DNA from: Karstenula rhodostoma CBS 690.94
Taxonomy: Eukaryota; Ascomycota; Dothideomycetes; Pleosporales; Didymosphaeriaceae
Reading direction: 5' to 3'
Assembly (NCBI GenBank): GCA_010093485.1
Contig: MU001499.1
Location: forward strand, 744,001 to 808,000
Length of the DNA stretch: 64,000 nt
Shown: piece by piece, positions 54,716 to 64,000 of the stretch
Numbering within the stretch: position 1 is the stretch's first letter
How the letters are laid out: each line of letters starts with the position of its first letter
Notes under the pieces: model-generated
Seen by the model: only the letters and a program-made list of their open reading frames with translations
Databases searched by the model: none
What the model was told of the DNA's origin: nothing
Made by a program: the position numbers and the translations under genes

Positions 54716-55011
54716 TTTCAAGTCTTGTTGGTGACTTGGGTTGGAGGGTCGAGGTTGATGAGAAAGCGTGTGGTTTTAGTTCGCGGTAGCAGAGGCGACA
54801 ATTCTATGTCGCGGGCCTGCGGTGTGCGAGTGAGTGTGTGTGCGGGTGACCTCGATCAAACCACGCAAAAGAGTAGAAAGTGGCGGGATGTGTGCGAAGT
54901 GGTTGCGTGCGAAAGCTGGTGTGAAAAGTAACAAGCGTCCGGAGTCGCACACACGAGGGAGTCGGGTCTGGAAAAAGATGCGTGGTGGAGAGGGCGGGTG
55001 GTTTTATATAG

Positions 55012-55026
55012 NNNNNNNNNNNNNNN
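55012..55026. other. Assembly gap (15 N)
   Basis: A run of 15 undefined bases adjoining a homopolymer of ten or so G, the type of site where assemblers stop. Its true length is unknown. Confidence 0.98.
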
Positions 55027-55659
55027 GGGGGGGGGGTGAGGCTATTGTTCTGCCAGCACAATGGCTGGGGCGTGCGCACTGACATTCACTGTTCACTGAC
55101 AGGGAAGGCGTGCTCGAGCTGTTCACCAAGTTGAAAAGGTGACTGTGAATCGCCTGCATGGGAGCTACAACAGCCCGCTTAGCGCTCACTTCACATCTGT
55201 GTTTTGCGGTGCACAATAGGTATGGTAGTCAGAGTGCGGTATTTAGAATGTGGTGTTTAGTATACAATCTTTAGAGAACCCCGTGGGCAGTTTCCAATAT
55301 GTGGGGTGGAACACTGCTTGCTGCAGCACATCTACACACGTAAAGTGTGCCATCGATGCAAATGGGCCTTGCTATCCATGGGCATAATATATCTTTTCGT
55401 CTCTGGAAACTCAGGCTTACGCCCCATGAAAACGCTCGTCCGTCTCGTGAGGACACTAAAAGCCACGGCGTAACATGTCCTCGAATGGCTTGATAAGCTG
55501 CAGAATCAGCCTTCATGTACAACTTCTAGGGCCACATACTTGACTTCTTATTTACTAAGACTATTCGTTCAAGTTGAAGTCCTGCAAGAACTTGTCCGGA
55601 GTAGTAGATGGAGATGGCATGCACCTGTTTGTTTTGGTGGTCGCATATTGCTTGCATGA

Positions 55660-55683
55660 ACAATGAACAATGAACAATGAACA
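55660..55683. repeat. AATGAAC short tandem repeat
   Basis: A 7-base unit (AATGAAC) repeats about three and a half times. No role seen. Confidence 0.6.
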
Positions 55684-55891
55684 TCGGAAACATAGTGCGA
55701 TAGATGTACATGTTTATACAATGCAAGTAATGGGAATGGGACATTGGATGGCAGACACGGGATGTCAGGTACGAGACCGACGTTGAAGATCGGCACCGGC
55801 TAGGCGGTAGGGGAGCGCCACAGTGGCGCGTGCTCGAACTTTGGAAAGAGCTATGATGCATCGCGTCTGCTTCGACGTCCACAGTTTCTCG

Positions 55892-57231
55892 ATGTTGTCG
55901 CGCCGTGCATTCCAGCAACTTACCGATGGTGCGATTCTAGGTGCAAGGCATTGGCCCGCGCCTGCCTTCTGCGCTGCCGTCAGATGTACCGCATGCATGC
56001 CATCAGGGTCCCCGAGAGCTCCCGCGTTCAGATCATCCTCGTCCTCGTCTACGAGATGGAAATCACGGCAAGGTAGAGACTTTTTCGCCAAGGAGGCAAG
56101 AGTGCAGGGACTGAAGAGTCGCGCTGCCTTCAAGCTTCTTGAGGTATGCGTTTTACGCTGCTGCGACCGCTTCAACTGTACTAATACACTCCCAGCTGAA
56201 TGAGAAACATAAGCTCTTCAAACCCGGCCAAACAGTGGTCGATTTGGTATGTGAAAGTTGTTGATTAGGAAGATACAAGGCTAACTCCTACCATAGGGCT
56301 TTGCTCCCGGCTCGTGGTCCCAGGTTCGCACCTTCCTCTTCCTCTTCCTCTTCCTCTTCCCCGCAACCGTTGCGCCTTCTCCTCTGACACCCGCCTAGGT
56401 CGCCGTTAGCCGGACCACACCTGGCGGTCGCGTCGTCGGCATCGACCTCATCCCTGCCCAGCCTCCCCGGGGCGTCTCGACGATCCAAGGAAATTTCCTC
56501 TCTCCAGCAATACAAGCTGAGGTGCGAGCCTACGTGCAAGATCCCGACCTTGGTCGCCCTCGAAAGCAGGTTTCGTCGGACAAAGATGGCGGCATGACAG
56601 AAGAAGAAGTCGACGAAATGGAGAAAGGCTACGTTGATATCGAAAGGCATGCACATTTGGAAGGGGTCGAGGCAGAGTCGATGGGACAGCCAGACAAGGC
56701 GATGACCGGCAGCGAGTCGAAGCTTTCACTGAAGGAACGAGACGTGCGCCAAGGCAGAGTGGTGGACGTGGTGCTCTCAGACATGTCAGAACCCTGGGAC
56801 CAGACTACTGGCTTTTACAAAAAGAGCTTGAGTGACCCGTATTTCAGGTTGATGAACACGTCTGGCATTGCATTCAAGGACCACGCTGGCAGCATGGTAA
56901 GAGGATGGAATTTTCTCGCCAGCTCTCAGGCTAACATGGTGATTAGGATCTGTGCATGGCAGGTTTGACCTTTGCATTCGATACACTTCGTACCGGGGGC
57001 CATTACCTCTGCAAGTTCTATCAAGGACCGGAAGATAAAGCACTCGAGACAAAGCTGAGGCGCCTGTTTGCTAAGGTGCATCGCGAGAAGCCGGATTCCT
57101 CACGAAGCGTACGTGCCGAAAGCACATGTAGTTCCCTGCCGCTAATGTGACGTTAGGAGTCCAAAGAAGGATACTTTGTTGCATTGCGACGCAAAGAAAG
57201 CCCGACAAGAGAAGAGGTCTTCCGAGAATAG
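55892..57231 (+). CDS. MRM2: Mitochondrial rRNA 2'-O-methyltransferase Mrm2 (FtsJ/RrmJ family)
   Basis: Exons 55892-56143, 56196-56246, 56297-56323, 56399-56896, 56947-57108 and 57157-57231 give 354 aa. The N-terminus is Arg/Ser/Ala-rich and fits a mitochondrial presequence. The FtsJ fold starts at RVQGLKSRAAFKLLE. The SAM motif VVDLGFAPGSWSQ is partly coded by a 27-nt exon (GFAPGSWSQ). The K-D-K-E set is Lys81 (FKLLE), Asp (LSDMSEPW), Lys (LCKFYQG) and Glu (SKEGYFVALRRK). A roughly 80-residue, Asp/Glu/Lys-rich insert separates the SAM half from the LSDM motif. Mrm2 methylates the 2'-OH of a conserved uridine in the large mitochondrial rRNA. A second in-frame Met (55853) would add 13 residues; I prefer 55892 because MLSRRAFQQL suits import. 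Confidence 0.9.
56333..56362. repeat. (TTCCTC)n microsatellite inside MRM2 intron 3
   Basis: About five copies of CTTCCT-type hexamers within the pyrimidine tract of a 75-nt intron. It replaces the usual polypyrimidine tract and may vary in length. Confidence 0.65.
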
Positions 57232-58391
57232 TGGTGTATCGCCAATGACACGAGACAAGTTCCCACTACGAAGCGAGAGCCAAGCTGGCAAGACGCACTG
57301 TGCCGGACGTCGGCGATGCCTGTTCGGGGGCTTCTGCGAGCTCATGCTAGGTCGATGATTTTATCCTTTGAACTCGACCGCAGATGGAGGGTCGCTCCTA
57401 TTTCCCTGGTTGTGAGCGATGACGGGAAGTTACACGCGGCCATGTGATCATAATATTCGCTAGGGCGCGAAGGGCACAGCAAGACGCGGACACGAGTCAT
57501 GGCTGGGCGACTTGCACACCGATACTGTTCGACGGCGACAGGACAGCCCCCGAAAAGCAAAGCGCGGGAGCGAGCTTGCAATCGGCCAGTACCGGTATGG
57601 CCGAACGGGCGTTTGGCGGCGTGGCTTTCGCACCTGTTCGGTGGGACGACGCCAGACCAAGGGTCCTGTGCCACGGTGGACTGTTGGGAACAGGCGATGC
57701 GTATGCCAATGGAGGCAGCGGCAGATCAACGGCCGCTCGGATCGCTCCGAATGAAGCTTGCCACGATCCCCAGACGCTTGCAGTTCTGTGCCGTGTGACG
57801 TCCCAAACCGGCGTGGTGACGTGGGCAGGGCACGAGTGAGGGCGAGAGGGCCGGCTGCGGCAATTCACAGGATGCAAATGGGCCCTTCTGTACTCGTACG
57901 GCTAGGGCTGGACGCGAGACGAGCATCAACGGCGTCCGACCGGGCCATGCCATGTGGCAGCGGTACGGATCTGGAAGCGGTCCAGCGTATTCTCCATAGC
58001 GTACACGGTAGAGTGGGCCAAGGCGAGCAGGGGTTGTCAAGGTGGCATTGCATGCGTGGAGGCGGGCGGGCAGGCATTTGACGGGGCGCCGGGGGTGCGG
58101 CATGCTGTTTCGGCGTGTGCTCGTCGGGCGCGATGCTCTGTGACTCTGTCGCCGTCGTCGCAATGGCTCGCCGGTGCGAAGACAGCGTGGGCGAGGGTGA
58201 TGGTCGATGGGCGAGACGGGCGCTCCAAGGCAGGCCGGGGTTTCGCCCGCAGTGGCGCAGGTTCTTCGCAGCGTCGGCATTGCCCCAACAACCTTATCAC
58301 ACACCGCACGATTCCTTTCTTTGATCATCCCATCCCCCCAATCAATCTAAACCGAGCTGTGCGACGTGCCCAATGACTGGCAGCGCCCGCC
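57232..58391. other. Intergenic, MRM2 to SS18-type gene
   Basis: About 1.16 kb, GC-rich from 57450. Many overlapping frames on both strands arise from few stops in GC-rich DNA and lack motifs. The SS18-type gene promoter must lie at the right end. Confidence 0.4.
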
Positions 58392-58796
58392 ATGGATTAC
58401 CAAACGTTCAATAGTCCGCAGCACCTGCCGCCCTCGTTCGGCGGGCCCTTCTCCACCTCCTCAGCACCCTCGCATTCCCCGCAACAGGCACAATCGTACC
58501 AAGATCCACAGGCCCGGCTACAGCATCCAGCCAACGCCTCGTTCCCCTACCAGCAGTTTGCCAATGGCCAGCCAGGCGGCTTCCCGGCGAGCATGCCACC
58601 CGGCGCCTCCCAAGCGACGAGTGGCGCCGTGATGCAGCCTGGAGGCCTGTCGCAAAGCCAGCTTCACCACGCAAGAGGTAAGCGCGCCGCCGCCTGCCAC
58701 CCTCACCCCCCTTCCCTATGCTATACCCGTGCCCGGCCCCCGTCGTCGTGCCGTCACGCCTCCGCGCCGCCCGCTGACCCCATGAAGCCGCCGCGC

Positions 58797-58832
<36 letters not shown>

Positions 58833-59648
58833 GCCAGGCGAGCCCGTACTCGAGCGCGCCCTTTGCGCAGGCCCTCGCGTCCCCCGCCCACCAACAGTTC
58901 GTCCAGAACCGCCAGACGGCCTCGCCCGCCACCAGCCAGCACACCAACACCGCATCCCCCTATGCGACGCCCCAGCAGACACAGTCGCCCAGCGTGCCCG
59001 CGACCCAGGGAATGAACCCGCCCACGAGCCAGCCCACCGCCGCGCAGCCAATGGCCTCCCAGACGCCTGTCAAGGCGCTTCCCCAGTCGCCCGTCTCGCC
59101 CGTCTCGCAGGCGCGCGAGAAGCAGCGCATCGACACGCTGCTGGAGATCAACCAGGTGCTCATCCAGCAGGTCATGGAGCTGTACGAGCAGGGCAAGGCC
59201 GGGCACATTGGGCCTGCGCCCGACGCGAAGCAGGAGGGAGAGAAGCCGCAGCAGCCCTCGCCAGAATACAGAGAGTGAGCATCGCCGCATCCAGTGAATC
59301 TCGCCATGTCCACTAACCTCCGCAGCTATATGCGCCGACTGCAAGCGAACCTCGCCTTCCTCGCGCAAAACGCCGAGAAGCACACCAAGCCAAACCAGAA
59401 CATCATGCCCGGCCCCGCCATCATGGTCGCGCCGTCATCGCCAGACGAGCTCGTGAAGCTCTACTCCAGACTCCAGAGCCTCTTCCCCGGCTGGAAAGGC
59501 GCGCCCAACAAGCCCTCGCCCGGCCCCCAGCGGCTGAACTCGACCTCCTCACAAACCGCCGTACAAAACAGCATGCAACCGCCCAACAGCGCCGGTCTAC
59601 ATAACAATATGCAGCTCCCCAGCAATGCGATGCCCAACAACTTCCAGC

Positions 59649-59691
<43 letters not shown>

Positions 59692-59713
59692 GCAACAGCA
59701 ACAGCAGCAATAA
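58392..59713 (+). CDS. SS18/SNF11-type (SSXT domain) chromatin-remodelling subunit with polyQ
   Basis: Exons 58392-58677, 58788-59274 and 59326-59713 give 386 aa. The N-terminus is Gln/Ser/Pro/Ala-rich. An SSXT-like helical domain runs from KQRIDTLLEINQVLIQQVME (around 205) to YMRRLQANLAFLAQNAEKH, interrupted by a Gly/Pro/Glu-rich loop. In animals SS18, and in yeast Snf11, this domain joins SWI/SNF remodellers. Two glutamine tracts exist: 11 CAG codons at 58799-58831 and 22 mostly CAA codons at 59645-59710 forming the very C-terminus. Intron 1 fits frame only with acceptor ATGAAG (58785-58787), since the nearer CTCCAG acceptor would shift the frame. Function is nuclear; the assignment to a SWI/SNF-type complex is by domain resemblance. 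Confidence 0.75.
58799..58831 (+). repeat. CAG trinucleotide repeat (Q11)
   Basis: Eleven CAG codons, directly after the first intron of the SS18-type gene. The tract also looks like a row of CAG acceptors. Confidence 0.9.
59645..59710 (+). repeat. CAA/CAG trinucleotide repeat (Q22)
   Basis: One CAG, then a long CAA run, then alternating CAG and CAA to the stop codon. It codes for the C-terminal 22 Gln of the SS18-type protein. Confidence 0.9.
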
Positions 59714-61109
59714 CCTTGTGGGCTAGGCGTCATCTTTCTCCGTACCGTACATGCGCAGCATACCACATCTGTACTTCTATAATGTCATTAGTCACGAAAC
59801 GACATAGAGCATTCGGCGCACTGTCTGTCTTGTCTGTCCTGTCCGGTCTGTCTGTCAGCTGTTTTCCATCCTCTCTGCAATGCAATTTCCAAGGCGTGTA
59901 TAAAGGCCAACCACTTCAGTATCATCACTCCATCCACGAACTATTGTCTTGGGCTCGGGTTTCAGCTGCGAATGCTGCATGGTAGTTTTTTCTATTCGTT
60001 TTTCTTTTAGTTTGTTTGTTTTAGAAAAATGGGGGTTCCTCGGGATGGGTTGGGTTGGCTGGGCGGTGTTTGGGTTGGGGACGTTCAGGGTTGTCGTTTG
60101 CGCGCTGAATCTTTAGCTATCTATGCATGCGAGATACCAGAATTGCAGAACGCTTTGCTTTGCTTTGGCCTGGGCTTTTTGGTATGATGCTGGCCGGGGA
60201 TAATGAAACATCATTATTTCCGGCTTGTGACTCCTTGTTCAGATTCGGAGAGGGAGAGGCTTGGATTCGTGGCTCCAGGGCTCTGATCTATTCGTGGATC
60301 CATCCATATGCCTCGCTCACGTGATCCATCCATTCTTTCTTTGCGATCATATCCCCCGCTGCTGTAACACAGCGACAGTGAACTGGTTGCAGTAGCTCTG
60401 CGGCCAATGACAGACCCGCAGAGGAAGGGATCTCCACCTGCTCTTTTCTGCAACAAGCACGTCAGTGTCAAAGCTACAAGCACAGCCGGCAACAAATGAA
60501 AGCCAAAAGCGTGAGATATGAAGTGTGTTTTTCATTTCGCGCCTACTGGCGTCAAGAATGTGTCTTTGCCGCTCTTCTTTGTCTTTGCAGCTCTTCTTTG
60601 TCTTTGCAGCTCTTCTTTGTCTTTGCAGCTCTTCTTTGTCTTTGCAGCTCTTCTTTGTCTTTGCAGCTCTTCTTTCCTCTATCAATCCGATCCGAACCCA
60701 GTTGAGTCATAATCCAAGGTTCGCAAAGATGCGATGCCACAGTCTCCCTTCTCCCGCAACCTAGACATGGACGTGGGACTGCACATGGTTCCCCGCCACG
60801 CCCCGATCGGCGTGTGCTAACCTCATTTCCAAAACGCCTACATGCCGTATACATACACGTACATACTCCACAAGGGGCCACCCAGCATGGCGAAAAAACA
60901 TCGGGTATCTGACCCGCAGCCGTATCAACGACGAAGATAAAGAAGAAAAAGCGAGACAAACTAAATGGGTATAAGTGAAGACCAGGCTTCGATGCAGAAT
61001 ATACAAAAAAGAAAAGGTTGGTGGCGAGGGAACGATGGGACGACGCTGACGCCAGAAATGCATGCTGATAAGAGAGTGGTTCGTATGTCGCTGGAAAGGA
61101 CATGTCCAC
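59714..61109. other. Convergent intergenic with minisatellite
   Basis: The 3' flanks of the SS18-type and acyltransferase genes. Holds a TCACGTGA palindrome at 60317-60324 and the 19-bp minisatellite at 60572-60675. Two overlapping minus-strand frames through the repeat are by-products of its sequence. Confidence 0.45.
60572..60675. repeat. 19-bp minisatellite
   Basis: Five perfect copies of CTCTTCTTTGTCTTTGCAG (60572-60590, 60591-60609, 60610-60628, 60629-60647, 60648-60666), preceded by a degenerate copy and followed by a partial one. The unit mimics a pyrimidine-rich 3' splice site ending CAG. Confidence 0.92.
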
Positions 61110-62574
61110 TCATACGGGAGAGTCAAGCTTTGTTTTTTCGCGGCTGGGCGACTGCCGCCGCTCGATAGTCTGCAGGATCGGCCTGCTTTCGCGGGGCTGC
61201 GATTCGCCGTATGCCCAGCTCGTCGCAGCGTGGACGAGTTTCGCGCAGAAGGGGTCGATGTGTTGGACCCAGAGGGCCGCGGCGCGGTAGAGGACGTAGT
61301 AGAACACGGCCACGGCGATGAAGATGTGCGTCGTCGAGCCGCGCTGCAAGTCCATTTGGTGGCCTTTTTCGTTTCGGGGTGGGTTCATCGCCGACGGGAG
61401 GTACACCATCCATGTGAGCACCGACTTGATGAACGTGTTGTGCATCAGGTAGACGGGGAAACTGACGCGGCCGAGGAAGTTGAAGATGGGCGAGGTGAGC
61501 ACGCGGCGGGCGTTGCGCGAGAAGAAGATGCCGAGCAGGACGGCAGCGGCTCCTATGTGGTCCCAGTATCGGCGGATGTCGGTTTTTTCGACTGTGATGG
61601 CCTGCATGAAGTGCGACATGGAGTCGGACCAGTGCGCGTTGTGCGGCGAGTCTTGCGGGAAGCCGGCCATGAACATGCCCGCGACGATCATTAGGGCTGG
61701 GATGGGCGCCGGGAGGACCGAGGTTGCCGTGTCTTTGTAGTGGTTGTGCAGCTCTGCGACGAACATGCCGAAGACGATGTTAAGGCCTTTCAGGGCGCCG
61801 ACTGCGAGACCTGCGTTGTGTTAGCTTTCACGGGCTTCTTCTGCCACGCAATGTCGATTTACCTTCTCCGAGCTGCCAAAAGTACAGGTATAGGGCGGCA
61901 TAGATGATAAATCGTGCCTTGGGTTTTACCAGAACCGTGGCGAACATGGTCATGTAGACCAACATGCTGCCTTCCAGGAAAAGATGCAGCGTCCACTGGG
62001 TCCCGTCATAGTCGTCCCACCCTACTGTCCACGTATCCACCTCAGCCTTGAACAGCGAACTGAATGCTGCCCCAAGAGTAGGCTCTTGTCGGTGCCAGCC
62101 CTGCCGAATCCACGTCGAATCGACATGTTTGGTCATGTGGTAAGCATTGATGTTGGCCATAAACCATGTTAACGCCGTGGCAATCATGGTCGGGAGAATC
62201 AGCCTGCCTGAGCGCGCGAGGGCGCTCTTTGCAATGCCATTGAACGCGGCGTCGGTGTTCCCAGCCCGCGATCGCCCAATTGGTCCTATCGAGTTTACGT
62301 ATCCGGTTATGAGGAAGAAAAGCGCCACAGCCGAGCGCCCGCCGACGGCAAGTCGGAAAAACGGCAACTGAAACAGATGCGGTGCGGTGTGGGCATCTTG
62401 AGCTGGCGAATGTAACCATGGGACAAAAGCTGTACACAGATGGCCGCACACGACCATGAAAGAAGCCACGCCGCGCAGGCCCTATTACCATGATGAAGCG
62501 TCAGTGGTCGTACAGGTTGGAGGGATGCGAACGGGTAAACTTACATCAATCCAGTTAGCGTCCCGTGGGGCCAT
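61110..62574 (-). CDS. Acyltransferase 3 family membrane protein
   Basis: Exons 62545-62574, 61863-62481 and 61110-61810 give 449 aa. The first exon holds 10 residues (MAPRDANWID), then D|GLRGVASFMVVCGHL, the classic acyltransferase-3 start with the catalytic-type His (WLDGLRG...H). Around ten hydrophobic segments follow (VALFFLITGYVNS, MIATALTWFMANI, MLVYMTMFATVLV, FIIYAALYLYFW, IVAGMFMAG, HIFIAVAVFYYVL). GRVSFPVYLMHN near the C-terminus is another family motif. The family transfers acyl groups (often acetyl) to sugars or other small molecules at a membrane; the acceptor is unknown. Start at 62574 gives the expected short cytosolic N-terminus. Confidence 0.85.
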
Positions 62575-64000
62575 CTTGATTCAACGACTCGCTGATGCGG
62601 GAGAGAAACAAAAAGTGATGTGGAAAGACTGTGCAAAGCCAGAATCAGGAAGAAGATGCAAAGTCTAGGAAATAGTGAACGTGTCCAGGAGCATGGCAGC
62701 GAGCGGATCCAGCGGCGATGTTGAGACGAGGTGGGTATGGTGGCAGAACGCTTGCGGCCGTCAATCAAGTCAAAGAAGAGTCCAGTGGGAAAAGCAGCGA
62801 CGGGGAAGAAGGTATGGGCGGAAGCGGAGCGGCGTAGCGGCCAGCATGAGTTTATAGAGGGACCCATCACCGGGTTATGGAGCACCACAGTGCGTATGTA
62901 CCTGGACGTGCCCCTGCGTTTTCCGTTCCGAAGGTCAAGCTCCATGCCAAGACCAGCGATGCTCTTGGCGCTCCCTTTGCGAGTATGCATAGTCCGAGCA
63001 CCGAAGACGGCTTCGCGGACGATGGGCTGCACGGGCGGTTCGCGTAGGAAACAGGGAAAGGAGACGTTGCGGGACGGTACAACAAGCAACGCCACGACTG
63101 CTGGTAGCTCCAGCAGCATGAGGATATTCGAGAAGAAAGAGAATAGCTGGCGAGAGAAGAGGTGCTGTGCCACTCCACATTCCGATGGCTGGACCAGACT
63201 CCCCTCCCGTAGCACATGCATCCACTGGCCTAGCTTACGTTCCTTGTTCGGCTGCGAAACATTGACGCGGCACCAGTTTCCCATGTAGAAACGCGAGGAT
63301 GGATGCAAAGCGCTTGTCGGCCGGGTGAGCAGCGTCGCGGACTTGGAAACGACCGTTGGCTGAGGCGGGCAAACGCGGCCAGGGCCAGTGGAGCACATTT
63401 CTTCACGTTGAAGCGTGCACGCGTCGGAAAGTACACGGTACTGGTCATCTCAAGCTTTTCCGGGGCAATACTGGAATACTGGAGCCTTTCTGTGAATCGG
63501 TGGAGACACATACGCGGCATGCGCCATAGCCATGCCATACTGTGTACAGAGCCATGCATGCCCGTCGGACGAATTGTCTTGTTCCGCAGCCAGTCAGCCA
63601 GGCGGCCAGGGCAAAAAGGGAAGATTGTGTGCATTGTCTTGGCTGTTTGCCTTGCATGTACGGACTTGACCAGGACGCCGGTGTCTGCATCCGGATGGGA
63701 ACGAGGACCTACTCCTTCCACCTTCCACCTTCCTCCTTTCTCCTTCCTCCTTCCTCAAGGAGAGCGAGCGAGCCCTGAGACCGCACTGCCACGTGACACC
63801 AAAGCACGTCTTGTGGCTGCGGGTGCAACGACTCGAGGCCGTCATAACCGATGGCGACGGTACAACGGCGGGCGGAGATCTTGGCGTACATAGGAACCTC
63901 TGCAGACGCCCACAAGCAACAGGACTGGTTTTCCAGAGTGCACATCACGAAAGTTCGAAACGACGAACCGTGCCGATGCCAGCATGCGGCCTCTGCTGGG
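62575..64000. other. Right-end intergenic region
   Basis: The acyltransferase promoter and further sequence to the window edge. Long frames (minus 62541-63398, plus 62731-63288 and 63303-63893) overlap each other and carry no recognisable domain. A CCTTCC-type pyrimidine repeat lies at about 63716-63757. A gene off the right edge cannot be excluded. Confidence 0.4.

Larger units (their letters stand above)
54716..55891. other. Divergent intergenic with assembly gap
   Basis: Contains the 15-N gap (55012-55026) followed directly by a G-run, short tandem AATGAAC copies around 55660-55683, and no coding frame that I can support. Both flanking genes point away. Confidence 0.45.

Noticed and set aside
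60572..60675. CRISPR array
   Set aside because: Units are contiguous with no spacers and the genome is fungal; it is a minisatellite.
62541..63398. Minus-strand frame of 285 codons upstream of the acyltransferase
   Set aside because: It overlaps the acyltransferase first exon in another frame, has no domain and is opposed by another long frame; most likely chance in GC-rich DNA.

Overview
The window looks like nuclear DNA from a filamentous ascomycete, most likely a Dothideomycete and probably Pleosporales. Genes are split by short introns (about 45-120 nt) with GTAAGT/GTATGT donors and CTAAC-type branch sites. Intergenic spacers are 0.3-1.4 kb. The gene families (Zn2Cys6 regulators, Bys1, secreted intradiol dioxygenase, RTA1, VTC4 and a fused pseudouridine glycosidase/kinase) are typical of that group. 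The assignment rests on family recognition only. Exon boundaries were placed by hand from splice consensus, reading frame and homology expected from memory.

Layout. 0.4-6.7 kb: HRP1 then MPE1, two mRNA 3'-end-processing factors in the same orientation. 7.5-15 kb: a Zn2Cys6 regulator, a broken GPI-anchored-protein gene, a small Trp-rich orphan, a secreted cupin and an acidic nuclear-type protein. 16.3-22.3 kb: alpha-COP and cytosolic tyrosyl-tRNA synthetase. 22.7-26.8 kb: an MFS efflux pump and a Bys1-like secreted protein. 27-36.4 kb: fused pseudouridine-5'-phosphate glycosidase/kinase divergent from OST1, a Gal80-like oxidoreductase, and VTC4 with two CACGTG boxes upstream. 36.9-43.7 kb: a four-helix membrane protein, an ACC-synthase-like aminotransferase, an intradiol dioxygenase and an F-box-like protein. 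44.2-52.3 kb is an accessory stretch in decay: a FAD oxidase pseudogene, a MITE with inverted ends, a P450, a disordered protein, and a tail-to-tail Zn2Cys6/RTA1 pair in which both genes seem to have lost their middles. 52.9-62.6 kb returns to conserved genes: a membrane coiled-coil protein, MRM2, an SS18/SNF11-type polyQ protein and an acyltransferase-3 protein.

How the genes relate. Most neighbours are unrelated housekeeping genes, as expected in a fungal core chromosome. Functional pairings that can be argued are HRP1-MPE1 (pre-mRNA cleavage and polyadenylation) and the PsuG-PsuK fusion (a two-step pathway in one polypeptide). I see no intact biosynthetic cluster, CRISPR array, tRNA or rRNA. 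One run of 15 N (55012-55026) marks an assembly gap. I did not find a clearly novel multi-gene system; the best leads are the decaying island, the MITE, the HRP1 long intron and the candidate phosphate-control sites before VTC4.
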